Below are positions 23,897 to 32,706 of a stretch of 64,000 bases of DNA, piece by piece. Source of the DNA: Clostridia bacterium (GTDB taxonomy: Bacteria; Bacillota; Clostridia; Oscillospirales; Acutalibacteraceae); assembly GCA_017416345.1 (NCBI GenBank), contig JAFQCR010000033.1, positions 62,001-126,000 on the forward strand. Reading direction: 5' to 3'. Below the pieces are notes generated by a model. That model did not search any database. It was given only the letters and a program-made list of their open reading frames with translations, and had not been told where the DNA came from. How positions within the stretch are numbered: position 1 is the first letter of the stretch; each line of letters opens with the position of its first letter. A program made the position numbers and the translations under genes.

Positions 23897-24541
23897 TTAA
23901 AGCGCTCTGTATTCCTTGGCCTTTTCCTTAAGGTCGGTTGCCTTGAAAAGTGCGCTTCCGACAACCAGCACATCGGCACCTGCCTCGACACAAAGCTTGC
24001 CGGTCTCCTCGTTGACACCGCCGTCGACCTCCAGCAGAATATCAAGACCCAAACGGTCACGCTCGGTTTTTAAAGTTTTTAATTTATCGAGAGCGTTCAT
24101 CATAAAGCTCTGACCGCCAAATCCCGGCTCGACCGACATTACAAGCACCATATCGCACTTGGGCAGATATTTGAATATCTCCTGAGGGTCAGTCTTGGGC
24201 TTGATGGTAAGGCAGGTCTTGCAACCCAGCTTATGTATCTCGTCCAGCGTTTCATCAATGTCCGAGCCTGCCTCGTAATGGAAGCCGAGCCAGTCGGCAT
24301 ACTTGGCAAAATCCTTGATATAACGCAAAGGACGGTCGATCATAAGATGAATGTCAAGAGGTATTGAGGTGTGCTTTTTGATGGAATCGATAACGGGACA
24401 GCCAAACGAAATGTTGGGTACAAAAATGCCGTCCATAACATCAAGGTGAAGCATTTCGGTCCCTGCGGCCTCAAGCTCCTTGCAGGCCTCGCCCAAGGTG
24501 AGGTAATCGCAACCTAAAATTGACGGTGAAAGTTTAGCCAT
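23897..24541 (-). CDS. rpe: Ribulose-phosphate 3-epimerase
   Basis: The 214-residue TIM barrel shows all family marks: LSPSILGCDYLTLGEACKEL, HLDVMDGIFVPNISFG (catalytic Asp and metal His), LDIHLMIDRP, VMSVEPGFGGQSF, and LEVDGGVN with the catalytic Asp. It interconverts ribulose 5-phosphate and xylulose 5-phosphate in the pentose phosphate pathway. AAGGAG precedes the ATG. A terminator of the next gene lies just upstream. Confidence 0.95.
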   Translation of the reverse strand: MAKLSPSILGCDYLTLGEACKELEAAGTEMLHLDVMDGIFVPNISFGCPVIDSIKKHTSIPLDIHLMIDRPLRYIKDFAKYADWLGFHYEAGSDIDETLDEIHKLGCKTCLTIKPKTDPQEIFKYLPKCDMVLVMSVEPGFGGQSFMMNALDKLKTLKTERDRLGLDILLEVDGGVNEETGKLCVEAGADVLVVGSALFKATDLKEKAKEYRAL

Positions 24542-24595
24542 AGCTCTACTCCTTTTTCGACAAAAGCCGAAGTCTTTTTAACATTCCTATTTTAC

Positions 24596-24628
24596 CTAAA
24601 AAAAGCCGATAGGTCAACACCTATCGGC
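24596..24628 (-). terminator. Rho-independent terminator
   Basis: GCCGATAGGT / ACCTATCGGC with a CAAC loop. On the minus strand a T-run follows, ending the lipoprotein gene to the right. Confidence 0.85.
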
Positions 24629-24668
24629 CATTATTTTATATTTATTTTGGATTTGTGGCTTGAGAACA

Positions 24669-25958
24669 TCAGAAATCAATGTGGTTGCTACGAGGCTCGA
24701 ACACGCTTCGGTTATAGTATTGGAGATACTGCTTGAGATTATCACTGCATACGATTTTTTCGGAATATTCAGGCGGCACGTTGATCCCCACATACTTATA
24801 TTCGTCAACGGTCTTTTTGCCGTCGGAATCGACCTTGGTGGCCTTTATCAGATTCCCGTAATCGTCATATTTAAAGGCCATTAAATGAGCGACCTTGTTA
24901 TGTCTGTATTCGGTTTTCTTTACGATTAGATCTCCCTTGTATTTAAGCACGACCTTGATGTCTTCACCGGTTATGGTATACTCTGTGAGGCGGCCGTTGC
25001 TGTCGAATTTTCGGGTCTCGCGTTCAGTTGGCTCGCTCTCGCCGCGGTTATACTTTTCATATAAAGTCTCACGGCCCATACTGTCGTATTCGCGAAGCTC
25101 AACTTCGGGGAGAGGATTGGTTTCGAGATATTTGTATTTATGGGTTACAAGACCGGATTCATTGTATTTAAACACATTGCGTTGCCACAGCTTTCCGTTT
25201 TCTTGGAAATCCTGAAATTCCACAACGTTACCGTCATCGTCATAGCTCCAGGTGTGGCACCTGTTATATTTTCCGAAACGATGGGTCAATTCCTGGATTT
25301 TATTACCCTTTTCATCGTATTTATAATATTTTGCCAAAACCTCAGAGCCGTCTCTTTCATATATAATATCCTGAGTCATTTTGCCGGAACTATCGTAGGC
25401 ATATTTGTGGTGTGAATAATTATCAGGATCGGGCATGCTTAACAGTTGAATAATTTGTGCGGAGGATGAATTATTTGAGTTATGAGCGGTAGCTTCATCT
25501 GTATGTGAAGAATGAGTGCAGGCAGGTTCTTCGTAGACCTTGAAAGAATGTGAGATCATTTCGGACAAAATGTCGCCGTCATAAATGTTTGTAGTACGGG
25601 TTATCCAATTAACACGCCTGTTTTTGCAAGTGATCAATTCTCTGAATATGATTCGGTCTTTTGAATCGTATTCATAGGTGTAGTGAGAGCACTGGTCGTA
25701 ATAACGGCTGTTTAATACGTTGCCGTGAGAATCATACTCGTCGTCAGAGACATTACTGTCAAGCAGCCGACCGTTGCTGTCGTACTCCCATGTGTCGATC
25801 ACTTCGCCGTTTCTCTTGTGCTCACATACCAACCAGATACGGCCATCCTTGATGACGGTGTCCGGGTTTTTCTCTTCGGGAATATCAAGCTCATTGCAGG
25901 CAGTTGTAAATATAACTAACATAACCGCACAGAGCAGTAAGTACAATGTTCTTCTCAT
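24669..25958 (-). CDS. Lipoprotein with YD/RHS-like repeats
   Basis: ATG at 25958 (GTG one codon earlier possible) gives 429 residues. The signal peptide ends in FTTAC, a lipobox. From about residue 55 to 390 there are around twelve degenerate repeats of the form YDSxGxxxxxxxYDxxG (for example EYDSNGRLLDSN, KYAYDSSGKMTQDI, EYDSMGRETLYEK, KFDSNGRLTEY), as in RHS/YD proteins, here without a toxin or core domain. It should be a surface-anchored beta-repeat protein, function unknown. Confidence 0.75.
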   Translation of the reverse strand: MRRTLYLLLCAVMLVIFTTACNELDIPEEKNPDTVIKDGRIWLVCEHKRNGEVIDTWEYDSNGRLLDSNVSDDEYDSHGNVLNSRYYDQCSHYTYEYDSKDRIIFRELITCKNRRVNWITRTTNIYDGDILSEMISHSFKVYEEPACTHSSHTDEATAHNSNNSSSAQIIQLLSMPDPDNYSHHKYAYDSSGKMTQDIIYERDGSEVLAKYYKYDEKGNKIQELTHRFGKYNRCHTWSYDDDGNVVEFQDFQENGKLWQRNVFKYNESGLVTHKYKYLETNPLPEVELREYDSMGRETLYEKYNRGESEPTERETRKFDSNGRLTEYTITGEDIKVVLKYKGDLIVKKTEYRHNKVAHLMAFKYDDYGNLIKATKVDSDGKKTVDEYKYVGINVPPEYSEKIVCSDNLKQYLQYYNRSVFEPRSNHIDF

Positions 25959-26067
25959 CACACGACCGTCCTTTCAAAATATATACGAAGCCGTGACGCC
26001 AAATGTTACATATTTTACTTTATTTTATCATATTGGGTGATGGGTGTCAACATAAGGCCAAGGATAA

Positions 26068-26099
26068 TAAAACAGCCGCTCTGAAATTCAGAGCGGCTG
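26068..26099 (-). terminator. Rho-independent terminator for hppA
   Basis: Perfect 13-bp stem CAGCCGCTCTGAA / TTCAGAGCGGCTG; on the minus strand it is followed by TTTTATT. Confidence 0.9.
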
Positions 26100-26115
26100 C
26101 TTTGTTATAGGCTGA

Positions 26116-28206
26116 TTACAGAATGCTGAACTTGAAAACAAGTGCGGCAAATACGATGGAGACCATCGAAAGAAGCTTGATAAGGATGTTGATAGCAGGG
26201 CCGGAGGTATCCTTGAACGGGTCACCGACGGTGTCGCCTACAACGGCGGCCTTGTGCTGGTCAGAGCCCTTGCCGCCAAAGTTTCCGCCTTCGATGTGCT
26301 TCTTGGCGTTATCCCAGGCACCGCCCGAGTTGGACATAAATATGGCCATCAAAAAGCCGCTGACAGTAGCGCCGGCCAACAGACCGACAACGCCCTTGTA
26401 ACCGAGAATAAGACCGGTAACAACCGGAACAACAACTGCAACGATGGTGGGAAGGATCATTTCTTTAAGGCTTGCCTTGGTGCAAAGGCTTACGCACTTG
26501 GCATAGTCGGGGTCAGCCTTGCCTTCCATAAGACCCGTGATCTCGTGGAACTGACGGCGAACCTCTTTAACGACCGACTGTGCGGCCTTGCCGACCGAGT
26601 CCATAGTCAAAGCGGCAAATACGAACGGCAGGCAGGCACCGATAAACAGACCGACCAGAACGGTGGGGTTGGTGAGATCGAATACGGTGTCAACGACCTC
26701 GCCGGCACTCGCGGCAACCTCTTTGATCTTGTCAACATAAGAGGCCATCAAAGCAAGTGCGGTCAAAGCGGCCGAGCCGATTGCAAAGCCCTTACCGGTA
26801 GCGGCGGTGGTGTTGCCCAATGCGTCAAGAGCATCGGTACGCTCACGGACTTCCTTCGGGAGTCCTGCCATCTCGGCAATACCGCCTGCGTTATCGGCAA
26901 CAGGGCCGTAAGCATCGGTTGCAAGGGTGATACCCAAGGTGGAAAGCATACCGACAGCGGCCAGAGCGATACCGTAAAGTCCGCAACCGTCGCCTGCGGC
27001 ATAGAAAGCAACAAGGATGCAAATTGCAATAATTGCAATGGGAAGTGCGGTGGACATCATACCAAGTCCAAGTCCGCCGATGATGATGGTGGCCGAGCCG
27101 GTCTCCGACTTGGAAGCCAGCTTTTTGGTGGGTCTATATGTATCCGAGGTGAAAAGCTCGGTCGACTGACCGATGAGAACACCTGCAACAAGTCCTGAGA
27201 AAATGGAAGCGTAAAGACTGATATGATCCTTGCCAAGGCAGAACCAAACGATGGGGAATGCGGCAATTGCAATAAGAATTGCCGAGAAGTTGGTGCCACG
27301 GCTCAAGGATGCGAGCAGATTCTTCTGGGTGGCGTTTTCCTTGGTGCGGACCAGGAATGTGCCGATGACCGAGAAGATGATACCGATAGCGGCAATGAGA
27401 AGCGGAACAGCCATAGCCTTAAAGCCCATACCCATTCCATTAAAAGCGGCAACACCCAGAGCGCAGGCCGAAATGATAGAGCCAACGTAAGACTCATAAA
27501 GATCGGCACCCATACCTGCAACGTCACCGACGTTGTCGCCAACGTTATCGGCGATAACTGCGGGGTTTCTGGGGTCATCCTCGGGGATGCCTGCCTCGAC
27601 CTTACCGACAAGGTCGGCACCGACGTCTGCAGCCTTGGTGAAGATACCGCCGCCGACACGGGCAAACAAAGCCATGGAGGAAGCACCCATTCCGAAGGTC
27701 AGCATTGCGCTGGTGATCTCGGAGGCCGAGCACTTGAAAACAAACTTCAAAAGGCTGAACCAGATCGCAATATCCAAAAGGCCGAGACCGACAACGGTGA
27801 AGCCCATGACCGAGCCTGCCGAGAATGCAACACGAAGGCCTTTGTTCAGACCCTCACGGCAAGCGTTGGCAGTACGTGCATTGGATGCAGTTGCGATCTT
27901 CATACCGACGAAGCCCGACAAAGCCGAGAAAACACCGCCGGTGAGGAATGCAAACGGTACATAAGGTGTTAAAAGCTTGAAAATTGCCATAACGCCGAGG
28001 ATAACGAACATAACGGCAAAGAAAATGGCTACTACCTTATATTGTCTTTTAAGGTAAGCGTTGGCGCCCTCGCGGATCGACTGGGATATCTTTTTCATCC
28101 TGTCGGTTCCTTCAGAGAACTTCATAACCTTTTTTGCTGTGAAAACTGCAAAAAGCAACGCTACCGCAGCTCCGATAAACGAACTCAGAGCTAAGATCTT
28201 CTCCAT
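26116..28206 (-). CDS. hppA: Membrane-bound (ion-pumping) pyrophosphatase
   Basis: The 696-residue protein has about 16 membrane spans and the core signature [20 protein letters not shown] followed by [15 protein letters not shown], plus C-terminal [14 protein letters not shown]. It hydrolyses pyrophosphate to pump H+ or Na+. [18 protein letters not shown] has Ala where K+-independent enzymes have Lys (TTKA), which marks the K+-dependent subfamily. AAGGAG lies upstream, and a sigma-A promoter further up. It stands alone between terminators. Ion choice is not decided by what I can see. Confidence 0.94.
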   Translation of the reverse strand: MEKILALSSFIGAAVALLFAVFTAKKVMKFSEGTDRMKKISQSIREGANAYLKRQYKVVAIFFAVMFVILGVMAIFKLLTPYVPFAFLTGGVFSALSGFVGMKIATASNARTANACREGLNKGLRVAFSAGSVMGFTVVGLGLLDIAIWFSLLKFVFKCSASEITSAMLTFGMGASSMALFARVGGGIFTKAADVGADLVGKVEAGIPEDDPRNPAVIADNVGDNVGDVAGMGADLYESYVGSIISACALGVAAFNGMGMGFKAMAVPLLIAAIGIIFSVIGTFLVRTKENATQKNLLASLSRGTNFSAILIAIAAFPIVWFCLGKDHISLYASIFSGLVAGVLIGQSTELFTSDTYRPTKKLASKSETGSATIIIGGLGLGMMSTALPIAIIAICILVAFYAAGDGCGLYGIALAAVGMLSTLGITLATDAYGPVADNAGGIAEMAGLPKEVRERTDALDALGNTTAATGKGFAIGSAALTALALMASYVDKIKEVAASAGEVVDTVFDLTNPTVLVGLFIGACLPFVFAALTMDSVGKAAQSVVKEVRRQFHEITGLMEGKADPDYAKCVSLCTKASLKEMILPTIVAVVVPVVTGLILGYKGVVGLLAGATVSGFLMAIFMSNSGGAWDNAKKHIEGGNFGGKGSDQHKAAVVGDTVGDPFKDTSGPAINILIKLLSMVSIVFAALVFKFSIL

Positions 28207-28240
28207 AATTATACGACTCCTTTTTTGTGAGGTACCCTAT

Positions 28241-28270
28241 ATTTTAATACAAAGAGTATCTAATTGTCAA
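28241..28270 (-). promoter_or_regulatory. Sigma-A type promoter for hppA
   Basis: On the minus strand TTGACA, an 18-base spacer and TAAAAT, about 35 bases before the start codon. Confidence 0.65.
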
Positions 28271-28467
28271 TAATTTAACATAAAATTTCTTTAAAAAGCA
28301 ACTAAAGGGGATGTGATTGTTAAATTTATTGCAAAAAATATAGAAATAATTTACCGAGAGTAAACGTTTGTCCAAAAATGTGGCTTCATTTTGCAAAAAC
28401 GAAATCCGTTTTTGAACCGTTTTACCCAAAATGCAAAATTTGGTATGTTTTATTATGTAAGACACGG

Positions 28468-28535
28468 TTTGCCAAAACAATATAAAAATTTACACCGCCG
28501 TTTGACAAAATCGCCCTAAAGCTTTCGTGTACAAT
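28468..28535 (+). promoter_or_regulatory. spoIIE promoter region with long -35/-10 spacing and Spo0A-like boxes
   Basis: TTGACA (28502-28507) and TACAAT (28530-28535) are separated by 22 bases. TTTGCCAAAA (28468-28477) and TTTGACAAAA (28501-28510) repeat 33 bases apart, each one mismatch from the Spo0A box TTCGNCA or TGNCGAA. Spo0A-activated spoIIE and spoIIG promoters of B. subtilis also have 21-22 base spacers, so the same control is likely. Confidence 0.6.
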
Positions 28536-28615
28536 GTTTACATAATATCGCATACGGTCGGGCGGGAGTGTTTCGGCGGCTGTATGCACAACGCAAAAAA
28601 GGGAAGGACATAAAA

Positions 28616-30928
28616 ATGGTAAAGGAAACGGTCAAAAGGGCCAAACTGTTGAGGTCTTGGGGTGTGGCAGAGGGGGTCACGGCGGCGGCAAAGCAACTGT
28701 CGGTAGCCGTTTTGGGTTTTTTCATGGCAAGGACAAGCCTTGTTGGCGGGGGATTGCCGCTTGGTGCGGCGTTTGCGGCAGGAGCATCAAAAAAATACAT
28801 ATTTTCGGCAGCTTTAGGGTCGCTTTTGGGTTACCTTTTCCCGTCCGAAGGCTTTTCGGCGCTCAAATATTCGGCCGTGCTGTTGGCCGTTGTTGCCATC
28901 CGCCTGCTGACCGTGGGACTGAAAGGGGTCGCCAAAAGTGCAATATGGTCGGCAGTAACGGCCATAGCGGTGGTCACGGGGGTCAACCTTGTGGCGGTCG
29001 GCAGCGAGGTCATGCAACGCACGGCGGTCGGTGTGGCCGAGGGGCTTATAGCCGGTTGTGCCGCCTACTTTTTCCGCAAAGCGGCCGAAGCCAAGCCACG
29101 TGCCGTGGGCAACACGCCCGAGCAAACGGCAGCCTTGCTCATATCGGTCAGCCTCATACTGGCGGCGCTGTATGCGGTTTCGTTTGACGGTGTTTCTCTG
29201 GGACGCATTGCGGCCTTTGTGCTGATACTTTTGTCGGCACGGTACGGCAGGGTGGGGGTCGGAGCGGTCGCAGGAGTAGCATCGGCTTTAGCGGTCGTCA
29301 TAATCGGCGGCAGCGCTTCACAGGCGTTGGTTTTCTGCGTAGTGGGGTTGGTCTCGGGCGCTTTTGCATCGGTCAAAAAACTGTGGTTTGCCGCAGTACC
29401 GTCGGCGGTAGCGCTGATGTGGGTGCTGGTGACAAGTGCCACGGGCGGTTCGGTTCAAATGCTTATAGAAACGGTCTCGGCAGGGCTTATATTCGCCGCC
29501 ATACCCAAAACGGTAACGGCAGGCTTTGGCACGGCGATATCGCCCTCGGTCGTGACCCCCGATTCAAAAGGCCTCCGCAGGGCGTTGACCTTGCGGTTGG
29601 GCTTTGCCTCGGCGGCGTTGCACGGCGTATCCGACACGGTGGAGGACGTTGCACGGTGCCTTGCGATATCGCAAAGACCCAACTTTGCCGAGGTCTTGTC
29701 CAAAACTGAAAACGATGTGTGCAAGGGGTGCACCTTACATCAGTATTGCTGGGAGCGTCAGCGAAGCTCCACCGTCGATGCCATTTTAGGAATGAGCGAT
29801 GCCGTCCGCAAATGCCGTCCCATCAGCATGGCCGACATTCCTCCCGAATTTTCCGAGCGGTGCCTGCGAATAGAGCGGTTTGAAGATGCTTTAAGCCACA
29901 ATTACACCGACTTTTTGAGCGAGCTTGCGGCCGAGCGCCGTGTGACCGAAATGCGTGAAGCGGTGTCAAATCAGATGAACGGCATAGCCGATATGCTGGC
30001 CGAGCTTGCCGAGGAGTTCAAAACGGCGCAAAAATACGATATTGCAATGGCAGGCAGGGTGGCGGCGGCCTTAAAGGAGCTTGACCTCAATGCAGGGGAA
30101 TGCAGCTGTGTGGTCGACCGCTTCGGCCGCATGACGGTCGAGGTACGGCTCCCCGAGGCTCCCGAAATGCCCATAAACCGAGCAAGGATCCTCGAACGGC
30201 TTGAGCAGATATGCGAGCGTGACTTTGAACCGCCCGAGATCAACCGTGTGGGCAGGGCGTATTATATAACCGCCACCGAAAAGGCGGTGCTGTCGGTCGA
30301 TTGCGCCTGCACCCAGTTTTGCCAGGGGCAAAACCGCCATTGCGGAGACACCTGCCGTTACTTTTTTGACGGCCGTGGCAGGCTGGTAGCGTTGGTCAGC
30401 GACGGAATGGGCTCGGGCGGACGAGCGGCAGTCGACAGTGCAATGACGGCAGGTCTTGCCGAGCGTCTCATAAAGGCCGGCTTCGGCTACGATTGCACCT
30501 TAAGGCTGGTCAACTCGGCCATGCTGTATAAATCGACCGATGAATCGCTGGCCACGCTGGATATTTCCTGCATAGACCTTTTTACGGGCAAGACCGAAAT
30601 GCTCAAGGCCGGTGCCGCACCGACCATCGTGCGGCGTAACGGTCGCACGGGGCGTGCCGAGTGCCGCTCGCTGCCTGCGGGTATACTTAACGAGGTCGGC
30701 TTTGACCGTGCGGTGGTCACCTTAAGCGAGGGTGACGTGCTGATAATGATGTCGGACGGCGTGTGTACCGACGGTACCGATTGGGTGTGCGCCGAGGTCG
30801 AGGCCTTTGAGGGTAACGGTGCAAAACAGCTTGCCGAGCGCATAGCCACCTCTGCCCGACGCCGCCGTCACGACGGCCACGATGACGACATAACGGTCTT
30901 CGCCGCCGTCATCGAAAAAGCGGTATGA
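28616..30928 (+). CDS. spoIIE: Stage II sporulation protein E (SpoIIE)
   Basis: ATG at 28616 behind GGAAGGA is preferred to the upstream GTG and gives 770 residues (B. subtilis 827). About ten hydrophobic segments fill the first 320 residues, a central regulatory region follows with a Cys cluster (CKGCTLHQYCW), and residues from about 555 form the PP2C phosphatase: VSDGMGSGGRAA, KAGAAPTIVRR, IMMSDGVCTDG, DDDITVFAAV carry the metal-binding Asp residues. SpoIIE dephosphorylates SpoIIAA to activate sigma-F in the forespore. It implies a sporulation-capable lineage. Confidence 0.92.
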   Translation: MVKETVKRAKLLRSWGVAEGVTAAAKQLSVAVLGFFMARTSLVGGGLPLGAAFAAGASKKYIFSAALGSLLGYLFPSEGFSALKYSAVLLAVVAIRLLTVGLKGVAKSAIWSAVTAIAVVTGVNLVAVGSEVMQRTAVGVAEGLIAGCAAYFFRKAAEAKPRAVGNTPEQTAALLISVSLILAALYAVSFDGVSLGRIAAFVLILLSARYGRVGVGAVAGVASALAVVIIGGSASQALVFCVVGLVSGAFASVKKLWFAAVPSAVALMWVLVTSATGGSVQMLIETVSAGLIFAAIPKTVTAGFGTAISPSVVTPDSKGLRRALTLRLGFASAALHGVSDTVEDVARCLAISQRPNFAEVLSKTENDVCKGCTLHQYCWERQRSSTVDAILGMSDAVRKCRPISMADIPPEFSERCLRIERFEDALSHNYTDFLSELAAERRVTEMREAVSNQMNGIADMLAELAEEFKTAQKYDIAMAGRVAAALKELDLNAGECSCVVDRFGRMTVEVRLPEAPEMPINRARILERLEQICERDFEPPEINRVGRAYYITATEKAVLSVDCACTQFCQGQNRHCGDTCRYFFDGRGRLVALVSDGMGSGGRAAVDSAMTAGLAERLIKAGFGYDCTLRLVNSAMLYKSTDESLATLDISCIDLFTGKTEMLKAGAAPTIVRRNGRTGRAECRSLPAGILNEVGFDRAVVTLSEGDVLIMMSDGVCTDGTDWVCAEVEAFEGNGAKQLAERIATSARRRRHDGHDDDITVFAAVIEKAV

Positions 30929-30967
30929 ATAATACACACAGAGCAGTTCAAAAAAAGGCAAGAAAAG

Positions 30968-30993
30968 CCTCCGCCCAAATTATTGGACGGAGG
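30968..30993 (+). terminator. Possible terminator after spoIIE
   Basis: CCTCCGCCCAA / TTGGACGGAGG hairpin with one mismatch and a four-base loop; the following T-run is interrupted, so terminator activity is uncertain. Confidence 0.45.
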
Positions 30994-31069
30994 TTAGCAT
31001 GTTGTTTTAAGAGCTTATCTAAGAAAAAGAGGTCAAGAAAGATAAATTATCAATTAATTGTATCCGTTT

Positions 31070-31489
31070 TTACTGCTGTGATGTTTGCGGAACCGAAAGC
31101 TTACGCTGATTCTTTTGACCTACGAACCCGAATATAGTTATAGGCAATCCAATGAATATAAAAATCGGGAACAGGATAGTTGCGAGCAGGTAGAGAACAG
31201 CCGCAAATTTTGCGCATCCGCTCCTTTTTAATGCATAGCCCAGCCACCCTAATATGGAGCCGAGAGAGAATAAAATAATATGCACCATCAAAAGTACCAT
31301 AAAGACGTTTATAACGGTCGCAACACTATCGGATGAACCCAGGAGTTCTCTTACTATCTTGGCCAGGTCGTTAACTGTAACCAACGCATCCCATCCGCCT
31401 TCCGCGAGAAAACTTCCAAAGTGGAATAGTGACCATCCGGCCCAAATACTTGAAAGAACGTTTGCGACAAAAAGTGATTTGCTTCTCAT
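31070..31489 (-). CDS. Hypothetical membrane protein
   Basis: ATG at 31489 behind GGAG is preferred to an upstream in-frame Met, giving 139 residues. Three hydrophobic segments (about 8-28, 58-85 and 95-125) and a short basic tail are seen. It is not recognised. It follows a lipoprotein gene on the same strand by 16 bases, suggesting an operon. Confidence 0.6.
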   Translation of the reverse strand: MRSKSLFVANVLSSIWAGWSLFHFGSFLAEGGWDALVTVNDLAKIVRELLGSSDSVATVINVFMVLLMVHIILFSLGSILGWLGYALKRSGCAKFAAVLYLLATILFPIFIFIGLPITIFGFVGQKNQRKLSVPQTSQQ

Positions 31490-31505
31490 AGTTATACTCC
31501 TTTCA

Positions 31506-31949
31506 TTAATAGGCGGCTTCTGCAATCCTGGCTGCTATTTTTGCGAGTTCAGAAGCATATTCCAAAGCAGCCTCGGGAGAGTCGGCCAGTTCATCAGAAA
31601 TGACGTCGGCTTTTTCCGACCATTCCGCCATATCCGATATCATTTCAGTATAATCAACCATAATTGATATATCGGTTGGATTGGACTTGTATTTTTTCAA
31701 AACTTCTATGTAACTGTCTACCCAATTGTTATACTCCAGAATAAATTGCTTCCACTCGGGGGTGTCGGCAGTGGAACTGATTTCGTTATCAGACTCGGCG
31801 TCGGATTGCAATGAACTGTTTTCTGAAACAGTATTTGGCTCTGAGTTTAAAGATGGCACATCAGTACGGGAATCTGCAGCAGTACCACCACAGGCAACCA
31901 TTGATAAAGATAAAATAAAAACAAACAGCAACGATAATAGTTTATTCAA
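31506..31949 (-). CDS. Small lipoprotein with helical domain
   Basis: The 147-residue protein has a signal peptide ending in SMVACGG (lipobox), a Ser/Asn/Glu-rich linker (about 25-60) and a helical C-terminal half (WKQFILEYNNWVDSYIEVLK, then a YTEMISDMAEWSEKA helix). DUF6591-like lipoproteins look similar. It is divergent from a small XRE regulator. Function unknown. Confidence 0.65.
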   Translation of the reverse strand: MNKLLSLLFVFILSLSMVACGGTAADSRTDVPSLNSEPNTVSENSSLQSDAESDNEISSTADTPEWKQFILEYNNWVDSYIEVLKKYKSNPTDISIMVDYTEMISDMAEWSEKADVISDELADSPEAALEYASELAKIAARIAEAAY

Positions 31950-31983
31950 AGAAATTCCTCCTTAATTAATTTGAAAGTATTAT

Positions 31984-32017
31984 AACACATAAGTATTCAT
32001 TTGTCAACATATGTGTT
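31984..32017. promoter_or_regulatory. AACACATA inverted repeat between lipoprotein and XRE gene
   Basis: AACACATA (31984-31991) and TATGTGTT (32010-32017) form an inverted repeat with an 18-base centre in the divergent intergenic region. It is a candidate operator of the adjacent XRE protein. Confidence 0.4.
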
Positions 32018-32062
32018 CAAAATTCGACAAATTGTGACATAGAATATTATTGAGGTGAAAAT

Positions 32063-32296
32063 ATGTTTGTTGCTACTTTAGATTCGCAAAAGGTCGGAAA
32101 AACGATTGCTTATTTCAGAAATCATAAAGGCGTTTCGCAAGAGGTATTAAGTGGTTTGGCGGATATCGGCCGAAGTCATTTGAGTGCTATTGAGCGTGGC
32201 GAGAGGAAGCCTACACTTGAGACGCTTTATAGGATTTGCACGGCTTTAGACGTGAAAATGAGTACCGTTATATTAAAGCTTGAAGAAGATTTATAG
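32063..32296 (+). CDS. Small XRE-family regulator
   Basis: A single XRE domain fills this 77-residue protein: IAYFRNHKGVSQEVLSGLAD, IGRSHLSAIERGERKPTLET, and a C-terminal TALDVKMSTVILKLEEDL. GAGGTG lies before the ATG. Divergent to the lipoprotein gene and 29 bases upstream of a 96-residue protein that may be co-transcribed. Confidence 0.83.
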   Translation: MFVATLDSQKVGKTIAYFRNHKGVSQEVLSGLADIGRSHLSAIERGERKPTLETLYRICTALDVKMSTVILKLEEDL

Positions 32297-32325
32297 GTGA
32301 AAGCGAAATATAAAAAGTATTGTAA

Positions 32326-32616
32326 ATGGGGTTGATTGATTTGATAGGAAAAGAATTACCGTTGTTTATCGATTCTCTTTACAATAATCCCGAAATGGAG
32401 TTTGAGTATCTTGAAAAAAGGTATTTAGTCAGTGGTTATATGGAAAATAATGACTACATTTTGAGTGTAGATACAATAGAAAAAGACTCTAAAAATGTGT
32501 TTGTCATCAAGAATCCGTCAAGACAAAAATGCGTTGAAGCGTTTGAAAAAGCGCCTATATTCGGGGGCAAAACCATATATGAGGCTGAATCACAGATTAA
32601 GGTATTATATGGATAG
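32326..32616 (+). CDS. Hypothetical protein behind XRE gene
   Basis: The 96-residue product is acidic, soluble and unrecognised (LIGKELPLFIDSLYNNPEM, then YLEKRYLVSGYMENNDYIL). The ribosome binding site before the ATG is weak, so an internal TTG start is possible. It ends in front of a terminator shared with the opposite strand. Possibly a partner of the XRE protein, though nothing typical of a toxin is visible. Confidence 0.5.
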   Translation: MGLIDLIGKELPLFIDSLYNNPEMEFEYLEKRYLVSGYMENNDYILSVDTIEKDSKNVFVIKNPSRQKCVEAFEKAPIFGGKTIYEAESQIKVLYG

Positions 32617-32651
32617 TTGATAAACTATCAAAAGGCCCCCAATGAGGTTTT

Positions 32652-32699
32652 AAAAAAAGAACCGCCGGTTCGATCTTTTTTGATTGAATCAGCGGTTCT
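32652..32699 (-). terminator. Long-hairpin terminator
   Basis: An imperfect 17-bp hairpin with outer stem AGAACCGC / GCGGTTCT and a T6 loop; on the minus strand it continues into seven T bases, ending the cohesin-like gene. Confidence 0.8.
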
Positions 32700-32706
32700 G
32701 GTTTTA

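Larger units (their letters stand above)
28207..28615. other. Divergent intergenic region hppA-spoIIE
   Basis: No gene is seen in this AT-rich stretch. It holds the minus-strand hppA promoter, the plus-strand spoIIE promoter with repeated TTTGNCAAAA elements, and otherwise no recognisable element. Confidence 0.6.

Noticed and set aside
32063-32616. Toxin-antitoxin pair
   Set aside because: The XRE protein could be an antitoxin, but its neighbour shows no toxin-like motif and the gap of 29 bases without clear coupling gives no support.
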